64,000 nt of DNA, from NCBI GenBank assembly GCA_023512835.1, contig CM042085.1, positions 47,292,189 to 47,356,188 of the forward strand, written 5' to 3'. The translations under genes were made by a program, and so were the position numbers. The stretch comes from Taxillus chinensis. Taxonomy: Eukaryota; Streptophyta; Magnoliopsida; Santalales; Loranthaceae. This document shows, piece by piece, positions 55,901 to 64,000 of the stretch (the stretch's first letter is position 1; each line of letters begins with the position of its first letter). The notes below the pieces were generated by a model. The model did no database searches. It saw only the letters and a program-made list of their open reading frames with translations, and was not told the origin of the DNA.

Positions 55901-57230
55901 GACCACTTCGGCGATGTCTTCCGACCGGTTGAGGAGTTTACCTCCTCGGAGGAGTGTGGAGTTCACCATTGAGTTGGTGCTGGGACGGGTCCGATTTCCC
56001 AAGTAGCGTATCGTATGGGGCCGGCCCGAGCCGAGGAGCCGGCAGAGGAAAATCGAGGAGTTGGTGGGCCAGGGGTATATCAGACCGAGTACCTCACCTT
56101 GGGGTGCTCCGGTGCTCTTTGCTAAGAAGGCTGATGGCACGCTTCGTCTCTCGCATCGACTACTGGAAGCGAATTCGATGGATCGTGAAGAACAAGTACC
56201 CGTTGCCTCGGATAGATGACTTGTTTGACCAATTGAGCGGGGGCCAGTGGTTTTCCAAAATAGATTTACTGGTCGGGGTATCACCCGGCTCAGGGTTGGG
56301 GAGGAGGACATCCCTAAGACGGCTTTTCGGTGCGGTATGGGTATTATGAGTGGGTAGTGATGCCTTTCGGGCTCACTAATGCGCCAGGGTGTTCATGCAT
56401 TTGATGAACCAGTTCTTTGCTCCATACTTGGATTCGTTTGTGGTGGTGTTTATTGATGATATCTTGGTGTATTCCAAGACCGAGAAGGAGCATGTGGAGC
56501 ACTTAGCAACAGTGTTGCAAACCTTGAGGACCAAATTTGTTTGCTAAGTTTAGCAAGTGTGAGTTTTGGGTACAGGAGGTTCATTTTCTTGGCCATGTGG
56601 TGTTAGGCGAGGGAGTTAGGGTGGACCCGACCAAGATTGAGGCGTGGCATCGTGGGCGAGGCCAACCAACGTTTTTGAGATTCGTAGTTTTCTTGGCTTG
56701 GCAAGCTATTACCGTCGTTTGTAGAGGGATTCTCCCGTTTGGCGCTCCTAAGACGGCGTTGACTCGGAAGGGAGTAAAGTTTGAGTGGACCGACAAGTGC
56801 CGCAGGGCGTTTGAGGCTCTCAAAACCCATTTGACCATCGCACCGGTGTTGAGGTTACCTCGGGAGGATATCCCATATGAGGTGTATTGTGATGCGTCCA
56901 GGGTTGGTTTGGGGTGTGTGCTTATGCGGGAGTGCGGTGTGGTAGCTTATGGGTCAAGGCGGTCGAAGCCTCATGAGCGAGAATTACCCTACCCATGATC
57001 TTGAGTTGGTAGTTGTCATCTTCGCCCTGAAGAGTTGGCAAGACTACCTCTTGGGGGAAAAGTTTGTGGTGTTCTCGGATCACAAGAGCCTTCGATACAT
57101 CTTTACTCGAAGGACTTGAATTTGAGGCAAAGGAGATGGGTAGAGTATTTGCAGACCTTTGACTTTACTCTTGCCTATACCCCGGGCAAGGGTAATGTTG
57201 TGGTCGACACGTTGAGCGAGAAAAGGGAAA
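55901..57230 (+). pseudogene. Tekay RT and RNase H
   Basis: RT pieces: [20 protein letters not shown] (about 56055-56110), [16 protein letters not shown] (56190-56240), [10 protein letters not shown] and the catalytic FIDD at 56449-56460. [20 protein letters not shown] begins the connection at 56540. RNase H has [15 protein letters not shown] (56885-56925), then HERELPYP, a frame change and [10 protein letters not shown], ending near LAYTPGKGNVVVDTLS. The indels and stops include those near 56340, 56395 and 56540. It is less decayed than Ogre copy 1 but not functional. Confidence 0.9.
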
Positions 57231-58740
57231 GCCGAGGTGGCCGGGAGAGAGTGGAAGGCGATGGAGCGAATTGGCGATGTTGCAGTGGGCACTTTGTTCA
57301 TGATGGTGGGGCAGGTTCTGAGTCCTTTGGTAGTTGTGCTTGAGTTGTACCAGCGCGTCCGGGAGGAACAGTTGGGTGACATTGAGTTTGAGGTTCTCCG
57401 TGCCCGTATTGAGGCTGGGGAGCTATCTAAGGACCGGACAGAGGGTCCTGAGCATGAGTTGTCTTTTTAGGGGCGGTTGGTAGTGGCTTCTCCCTCGGGG
57501 ATGAGGTGATGAGGGAGTTTCACCCGGTCTAGAGTTGTCTGTGCATCCAGGGGGTACGAAGATGTACCATGCGCTTGGGGGACATTTTTGGTGGCCTGGG
57601 ATGAAACGCGATGTGGCTGCCTTTGTTTCGGCGGTGCCTCACGTGTCGGCCGGTGAAGGCTAAGCATCGCGGCGGCGGGCATGTTATAGCCATTGCCTAT
57701 AGCGGAGTGGAAGTGGGACCACATAGCAATGGATTTTGTGGACTGGTCTTCCACCCACCACAGGGAGGAAAGATATGATTTGGGTGATTGTGGATCGACT
57801 CATAAAGTCGGCCCATTTTCCGGCTGTTCGCGAGCGGGACTCTTTTGGGACCTTGAGTCGGCTATACATGAATGAGATTGTGAGACTACATGGAGTACCA
57901 TCATCGGTTGTCTCGGCCCGGGATTCGAGGTTCACTTCCCGTTTTTGGGCAGGTTTGCAAGAGGCTATGGGGACCAAGCTTCACTTGAGTATAGCCTTTC
58001 ACCCGGGGACCCGGCGACGGACAGAGAGGACGAATCAGACTTTGGAGGACATGTTACGGGCCTTGTGTGTTAGACTTTGGGGGTTCGTGGGCAACTCACC
58101 TTGCTTTGGTGGAGTTTGCCTACAATAACGCTTATCAGGCATCCATTGGGATGGCTCCTTTTCGAGCGTTGTATGGGCGGCCGTGTCGATCACCTTTGTG
58201 TTGGACCGAGGTGGGGGAGACGGTCTCTTGGGACCACAATTGGTTCAAGAGGCTACCGAGAAGGTTAAGTTGATTCGTCAACGTTTGTTATCGGCTCAAA
58301 GTCGACGAAAGCTTATGCGGATCAGCGGCGGCGACCTTTGGAGTTTTCGTTGGTGATCATGTGTTTTTTCGTGTTTCCCCACGTCGTGGACATCGACGGT
58401 TTGGGCGAGGTTCCAAGCTATCTCCGCGGTTTATTGGTCCTTTTGAGATTCGGATCGTGTGAGGCCCGTAGCTACCGGTTAAGCGTTACCACCGCGGCTG
58501 AGTCGAGTGCATAATGTATTCCACGTGTCCCGCTGCGGAAGTATCACCTGACCCCACTCATGTGATCGATTGGGGGACATTGGACATTGAGGATGACATG
58601 TCCGTTGTTGAGGCCCCCTATCCGTATCCTAGATCGGCGAGAGAAGCTTTTGCGTGGTCGTGCTATTCCTTTGGTTCGTGTGTTGTGGCAGCACCGTGGC
58701 ATTGGGGAGGAGACATGGGAACGTGAGTCCGTGATGTATG
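57231..58740 (+). pseudogene. Tekay integrase and chromodomain
   Basis: Zinc-finger part at about 57535-57660 (HPGGTKMYHAL; later CRPVKAKHR in a shifted frame). Catalytic core: WVIVDRLIKSAHFPA, RLHGVPSSVVSARDSRFTSRFW and [14 protein letters not shown]; the second catalytic Asp is in SARDSRF, where SDRDSRF is usual, so the box is altered. [20 protein letters not shown] follows at about 58125-58180. The C-terminus has DPTHVIDWGTLDIED and then, in another frame, VLWQHRGIGEETWERES (about 58670-58730), the aromatic-rich core of a chromodomain. Such chromodomains are known to steer chromoviruses to heterochromatin. Confidence 0.9.
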
Positions 58741-59112
58741 AGCAAAGACCGTAATTGTTCGAGGACGAACAATCTTAAGTGTGGGAGGTGGCATGTTGGG
58801 CAAGGGATAGTGATGTGTTTTCTTGTATTAGTTATGTATGATTTGGTGTTTGTTTTGTCTTTTAGACATGTGTTCATATTTGTGAGGTGTTTTGAGATGT
58901 GTATTTGTGACATGCGGATATGTGTTATTTGCATTATTGTGATGCATGTGGTTATGGATTATGGTGGTACCTTGTTATGTGTTACATGTCTTTGTGCGCG
59001 GTGTATGACCCATTTGGGTGTTGTGGCTCGCCGTGTGGCAAATGGGTAGCTTGTGTTTGTTTTCTCGTATGTCATTTCTTTTCGAGGACGAAAAGTCTTA
59101 AGGGGGAGAGGA
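58741..59112 (+). other. Tekay 3' region with duplicated polypurine area
   Basis: The true polypurine tract AAGGGGGAGAGGA lies at about 59099-59112, directly before the LTR, after TTCGAGGACGAAAAGTCTT. About 325 bp upstream, at 58757-58788, is a second similar stretch, TTCGAGGACGAACAATCTT followed by AAGTGTGGGAGG. The stretch between has no ORF I trust. Confidence 0.75.
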
Positions 59113-59836
59113 TGTAATGACCCGTGTGTAACCCGTGTGTAAGAGTTAACCACAAACACCTTGGATGTTGGTGCACAAGTTTGAGGTAAGAGATGAGCCC
59201 AAAGGAGACTTTTGGGAGGTGCATGTAACAAGTGATAACGTACATTTATGCCCTAGGAAGATACTACGCGTATACAGTGCGTTTTAAGTCAGTTTTGGCT
59301 GATCTTGGAGCTCACTTTTGATAGGGTAGATGGCCCAAAACAATTGACGTGCAAGCATAAATATTTGGAGCTGAACGTGAATATTCTAACAAAAGTATCT
59401 TAGAATGAGGTCCTCTATCTACCACATAAATTTCAGAGCATTTGGAGCTGAACGTGAATTCACCCATTTCACGTGCAAGCATATTTTTGCTTCTCGACCT
59501 CTACATGATGCAAGGAGGCTTGGGGTGAAGTTTGAGTGCATTTGGGGTGCACGCCAATTGGGGAATTGGCGTTCAAATTGGCGTGCGAGCATGTTTTTGC
59601 ATGGTTGCCTTGATTTTGTCATTCTAATCATCTTTTCCCAAAGGACCATGTTAGAATTGTGACTATTTTAGTGTGTATGGATGTGGGAAGGTCATAGCTT
59701 GTTCCATTAAAACTACGTCGTTTTGATGTTTGGGATTCACTTAATCAAAACTACGTCGTTTTGATGTTGTGTTGTCTATATAAGGAGGAGAAGCCCCTCT
59801 GTTTTAGGTTTAGGGTTTGTTGCTCCACCAGCCGTC

Positions 59837-59878
<42 letters not shown>

Positions 59879-60612
59879 GGAAGGAGAGCTCCTGGTTGCT
59901 GCCGGGCGTCTTGCGTGGGTGGTCAGAGTCTCGTGGGTGGACGGCGTTCGGCGTGGGATCGGACTATTCTTTGTGTTGTGCGTCTTACTTGAGGTAGGAG
60001 TTCTGTTCTTCCTAAATCCTCCTCTCGTCCTAGGGTTCTAGGGCAGATTATGGATTATATTTGTTTATATATATATATGTAATCCATATAGGTGTGATCT
60101 CTATATGGATGTTGGCCTTCAATGGCATTTTGGTGTGATTCTGCTGTTGGGTGGTTGGTGCATGTCACATGCTTGATGAAATGCCTGTGTGAATATTGAT
60201 GTGTGTATATGCCTAGTACATGTTTGATAAAATGCCTGCGTGGTTGGACTTGTGATTCGGTGTAAGTATGCATGCTGGGTGTTTGTTCTATTGCCTGTAT
60301 GACTGGGTTGATGTACTTGTGAACGGGTGCACACCAAGTGTTTGGTTTTATGCTTGAGTGACTGTGGTGTATGTTGTGTGCATGACCGTGCTATCCGTCC
60401 CGAAGAGGCGGTTAAATCACTTTGCCTGAGAGGCGGTTAAACCAAAGTGGCCTGAAGAGGCGGTTAAACTACTTTGCTTGAGAGGCGGTTAAAAGGTGGC
60501 ACTGAAGAGGCGGTTAAACTACTTATTTAAGATGTGGTTTGTTAGCCAGGTGTGGGGAGCTAAGGTTACGCCCGTTATGTGAAATGCTTTATTTTCTTAA
60601 TACTGCCACGTC
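59113..60612 (+). mobile_element. Tekay-type 3' LTR (T6), 3' truncated
   Basis: TGTAATGACCCGTGTG start directly after the polypurine tract. It matches T5 with a few small indels up to about 60612, where it passes into Ogre copy 3 integrase on the minus strand. The last roughly 410 bp of the LTR are missing. It contains the palindromes, TATA box, GA run (about 59840-59872), the weakened stem-loop and a GAGGCGGTTAAAC array (60395-60535). Confidence 0.92.
59706..59784 (+). promoter_or_regulatory. LTR T6 promoter block
   Basis: Two palindromes centred on ACTACGTCGT (59706-59727, with one change, and 59743-59764, perfect outside the core), then TATATAAG at 59777-59784. It is followed by TTTTAGGTTTAGGGTTTG and the GA run. 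Confidence 0.65.
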
Positions 60613-60860
60613 ACTACAATGAGGCGGTGTGGTTTGGACGGCGGCACTTGAATCTTGTCACCATAAATTTGACACTTGAGGCATTTGCGCACATATTCAA
60701 TGCAATCCTTTTCCATGGTGACCCAATAGTAGCCCATTCGCATGATTTGTCTTGTTAATGCATGTCCGTTTGCATGTGAACCACATTCCCCTTCGTGCAC
60801 GTCTTTCATGATTTGTGTTGATTCTTCTTTTGCCACACAACGCAATAGCACCATATCGTG
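60613..60860 (-). pseudogene. Ogre copy 3 integrase, N-terminal domain
   Basis: Minus strand; zinc-binding part with HEGECGSHANGH, MRMGYYWVTMEKDC and CLKCQIYG, close to copy 1's 22225-22450. It ends at the junction with LTR T6 just after PPSKPH, so the catalytic core is missing. Confidence 0.92.
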
Positions 60861-61500
60861 GTTTCTCTTATACGAAATTGAGCCATCAATATAATAGTTG
60901 GATGCGACCTTCGGATATTTCTCTTGTCGATTCGGTGGCCTCTGCTTGGGTATTCTTGCTTAAGCAAATATTGTGTGACGTCCTCAAACCAAGGTTTTTC
61001 TTCGTATGTCCTTCAATGGCCATGCAATGTGCGGGAGCATCTTGTATACGGATATCGAAAGAGTGAACTTCCAACTTGGTGTCTAGCCAGAAGGAGGGAG
61101 GCTAGAGTTGCTACGCGTCTCGGGAGCTGATTGTGTTCCCCGGGCATATGCTCAAATGTGATGTCTTCGAATTGCTCGGCTAACTCGCAATGTGCTTCCG
61201 ATATGGGATTAATTTGTGGTTTTGAGTCTCCCATTCACCCCTTACTTGAAAAATGATGAGTGCCGAATCGCCGAACACTCGTAATTTTTGATTCCTTTGT
61301 TAACGGCCTCTTGAAGTCCCATCACACAAGCCTCATACTCTGCTACATTGTTTGTACAAGGGAAGGTTAGCTTTGCCGCCATGGGGAAATGTTAGCCTCT
61401 TGGGGATATCAGGATGGCCCCAACACTGTGACCTAAAAGACGGAGGCTCCATCGAACCACATCGTCCATATGTCCGATACCTCGGTGAAATGATGTTAAT
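60861..61500 (-). pseudogene. Ogre copy 3 second RNase H
   Basis: Minus strand; matches 21540-22200 of copy 1: NNVAEYEACVMGLQEA, FGDSALIIFQV and the linker HCMAIEGHTKKNLG. Frames change near 61090, 61275 and 61390. It is the archaeal-like RNase H typical of Tat elements. Confidence 0.85.
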
Positions 61501-63199
61501 GTGCTCATCCGGGAAGCCATAGTCATGGGCTCAAAGTCTTCCAGCTCTCATCCGCAGATAGTCGGCTATTGCACTTCCTTTTATGGCCTTTTGAGGTATG
61601 TAGATGATATCGTACTCGATAGGATCAATCGCCACTTGGCGATTCTTCCAGAAATGGATGGCTTTTCCAAGAGATATTTGAGCGGATCATGCCTTGAAAT
61701 CAGCCAAGTAGTATGATAAAGAGTGTATTGCCTCAATCTTCTCGTTATCCGGACAAGAGCACGGCACGTCTTCTCCAAGGGTGTGTAGTTTTCTTTATTA
61801 ATGGTGAACTTCTTGCCGAGGTAATAAATGGCCGTCCTTCTTGCTTAGTAGCGTCGTGTTGCCCCAAGACACAACCCATCGCTGACTCTTGAACGGTCAA
61901 GTATAAGATCGGAGGTCTATCCCGGTGACGGTGGGACCAGAATAGGCGGATTAGACAAATATTGTTTGATCTTGTCAAAAAGCTTCTTGACACTTGTCAT
62001 TCCAAATTTCTCGGGTTGTTCTTTCGTAAAGTCTTGAAAATGGGTTCACACGTGGCTGTCACTGGGAAATAAATCGGGCAATATAATTCAGGCCCCTAGA
62101 ATCCTCTAACTTCCTTGATGGTCCGTGGCGGCGGCATCTCATGGATAGCTCGAACTTTTTCTGGATCGATTTCCACCCCTTTTTGGCTCACAATGAAACC
62201 CAATGGTTTTCCCCGGACATGGCTCCGAAAATGCACTTTTTCGGGGTTCAATTCCGATTGATATTTCCGTAGCTTTGTTGAAGAGCTTGGAGTACTTCGA
62301 TATGATCTTCGGTGCTTCGAGATTTGGCTATCATGTCGTCCACATATACCTCGACTTCTTTGTGCATCATGTCGTGGAATAGGGTCACCATGGCTCGTCG
62401 ATAGGTTGCCCCCGCATTCCTTAGGCCAAAAGGCATCACGTTATAGCAAAAAGTGCCCCAAAGTGTCGTGAATGTGGTCCTCTCTTTGTGTTCGGGGGCC
62501 ATACGAATTTGATTATAGCCCGAGAAACCATCCATGAAGGAGAATAGGGCATGTTTTCTGTATTATCCACTAAGGTGTCAATATGAGGAAGCGGGAAGTT
62601 GTCTTTCGGACTGGCCCAGTTCAGATCTCTATAGTCGACACACATGCGTACTTTGCCCCCTTTCTTTGGTCCTTGGTACAACATTAGCGACCCATTACTG
62701 GATAGTGGGAGACACTTAGGAAACCTGCATCCCATTGCTTTTGACTTCTTCTTTAATCTTCAATATCATCTCCGGCCTCATTCTTCGCAATTTCTGCTTT
62801 CTTGGTTTGCACTACGGCTTCACGGGTATGTGATGTTGCACTATATATCTGTGTCTAACCCGGGCATATCTTGGTATGACCATGCAAAAATGTCGATGTA
62901 GCTTCTTAATAAATTTCGATTAACTTCCTTCGATGTCGGTAGCTATCAAAGACCCTACCCTCAATTCTTTTGGTTCGTTTGTCGTCCCCAAATTCACCGT
63001 TTTATTGGGTCTTCACTTGGAACGGATAAACGGTCTTCCTTTTCCAATAGGCGTATAATCTCCCCTGGTAGCTCAGGTGTCTCTTCTATTTCATTCTCAT
63101 CACTTCAAACACGGGCTGCTCCCGCTTTGGACTTTGGTCAAACCTTTGGCATCTCGTTTCGCTTTGCATGATACTATGTTTTCATTGTCATTGTGATAC
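61501..63199 (-). pseudogene. Ogre copy 3 RT and RNase H
   Basis: Minus strand. The RNase H remains over 61560-62060. The RT has MDGFSGYNQIRMAPEHKERT, MPFGLRNAGATYRRAM and an intact YVDD at 62336-62347, unlike copy 1. KKGGKVRMCVDYRDLNWASP lies near 62600-62665. RRMRPEM near 62770-62790 still has the CAG codon that is TAG in copy 1, but an E-to-TAG change occurs two to six codons before it. Several single-base losses break the frame (near 62270, 62560 and 62690). Confidence 0.9.
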
Positions 63200-63380
63200 C
63201 TGTTTATAAGAGAATGACAAGTTGGTAACCAAATATGATATGCATATGTTATGAATGGAATGCACCATGAAAGATTTTGAAAAACACATTTTATTGGAAG
63301 GTTTAAGGAAAAACAAATGTTCACAGCTTCAAAGTACATTCAAGTAGAATACATTAAATCCGCCGACATGTAAGCATTAC
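63200..63380 (-). other. Ogre intron, copy 3
   Basis: Minus strand GTAATG ... TTATAAACAG, 181 bp. Splice sites sit at the same codons as in copies 1 and 2 (LDLPIM then YHN). Third copy of the same intron. Confidence 0.8.
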
Positions 63381-64000
63381 ATTATGGGGAGGTCCAGAGC
63401 TGGTCCAATTGTTCAATGGCTGGTTAGGCTCCTCTCGCACTAACTGAGCCATCTCATTTGGTGCATACTTGTTTGTGTCCAATGCGGCTGCAGTCCCCGT
63501 CTCGGGCTCAAGTTGGCTCTTGTGGATAAACCCTCCACTTCGAATGTAACATTCAAAAGGGGAAAGCTTCTCCTTTCTTCTTGTACTGGCCTTTTCTGTA
63601 ATCTTGCCATTCTGACTTCCCGCTTCTTGATTGCTTCTTTCTGTCTGTCAACTTTTGTAGAGACGTAGCCTAGCCCAAACTTTTCGGTATTTTCTCGGAT
63701 GGTCAGGGGTTTCTGAATCCCTTGAGCTGTCAAGCCTAATCCTTGCCCCGGTTTGTACCCCTGTTTGATCATAGTGGCTGCAACCATTTTTGCTGCCTTC
63801 GAGAAACGATGGTCTGGGGCAGAAGCGACATTCACCATCTCAAAAGCCCGATAGGAGCATTCTGGCACATCTTCGTTGCTTTCAATATAAGGAACCGATG
63901 CCGGTTTGGTGACGAGGAAGCTTGTCTCTCCGGAGATGCAAATGAGTTGGTCCCCCATTGTCATCACTGGTTTTCGTCTGGGCCCTTTTGGGGTGAGCTC
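63381..64000 (-). pseudogene. Ogre copy 3 protease region, end
   Basis: Minus strand; 63440-63967 open, with GDQLICISGETSFLVTKPAS, the G-patch-like GYKPGQGLGLTAQGIQKPL, EKFGLGYVS and a basic tail. It continues to LDLPIM at the intron after a frame change near 63540. Beyond 63967 the sequence (GAGCTCACCCCAAAAGGGCC read from 64000) no longer matches the protease of copies 1 and 2, so another junction lies at about 63968. The active site is absent. Confidence 0.85.

Noticed and set aside
1..64000. Host protein-coding genes, tRNA or rRNA genes
   Set aside because: None was recognised on either strand. Short or diverged host exons could be missed without a search.

Overview
The window is plant nuclear DNA, almost certainly from an angiosperm with a repeat-rich genome and probably a eudicot. 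I could not place the species and recognised no host gene, rRNA, tRNA or CRISPR. Nearly every base I can explain belongs to nested LTR retrotransposons. The lineages are Ty3/gypsy Ogre-Tat, Ty3/gypsy chromovirus of Tekay type, and Ty1/copia of SIRE type. Lineage calls rest on domain order, primer-binding sites and LTR ends read by eye; no database was searched.

Layout. 1-5108: an old copia gag on the minus strand, split by a Tekay-type LTR (1296-2645) and a SIRE-type solo LTR (3287-4675, target duplication ACAAT). 5985-11300: two Ogre LTRs, the second lying in the leader of the first. 11301-16902: a SIRE LTR remnant, an Ogre RT scrap, and the 5' end of a minus-strand Tekay element whose LTR holds another solo LTR (15271-16867, duplication GTTTG). 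16903-26063: Ogre copy 1, from protease to a 3' LTR cut by a 500-N gap, with a Tekay solo LTR in its RNase H (19739-21432, duplication TGGCA). 26564-35422: Ogre copy 2 (gag, protease, start of RT), broken in the protease active site by a Tekay solo LTR (28634-33773), which itself contains a 3.5 kb LTR-like insert (29822-33287, duplication CTAAG). 35423-36272: a tandem-repeat stretch. 36273-44688: a minus-strand SIRE-type element with both LTRs, a large gag-to-RT deletion and a long extra ORF after pol. 44689-51775: Ogre copy 4 (LTR, leader, ORF1-like region, gag). 51776-60612: a degraded Tekay chromovirus with both LTRs, gag, protease, RT, integrase and chromodomain. 60613-64000: Ogre copy 3 on the minus strand.

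How the parts work together. Three Ogre copies keep a 181-183 bp intron with conserved splice sites between protease and RT; removing it joins the reading frames, as known for Ogre elements. The Tekay-type LTRs share a compact promoter block (two ACGT-centred palindromes, TATA box, telo-box-like leader, GA repeat) and a perfect 11-bp stem-loop downstream. No pol gene is intact. Many of the stops are TAG where a sister copy has a glutamine codon, which fits decay of methylated CAG sites.

The items most worth following up are the two small ORFs in the 3.5 kb LTR-like insert, the extra ORF of the SIRE-type element, the conserved Ogre intron and the Tekay LTR stem-loop. None is shown to be a new system.
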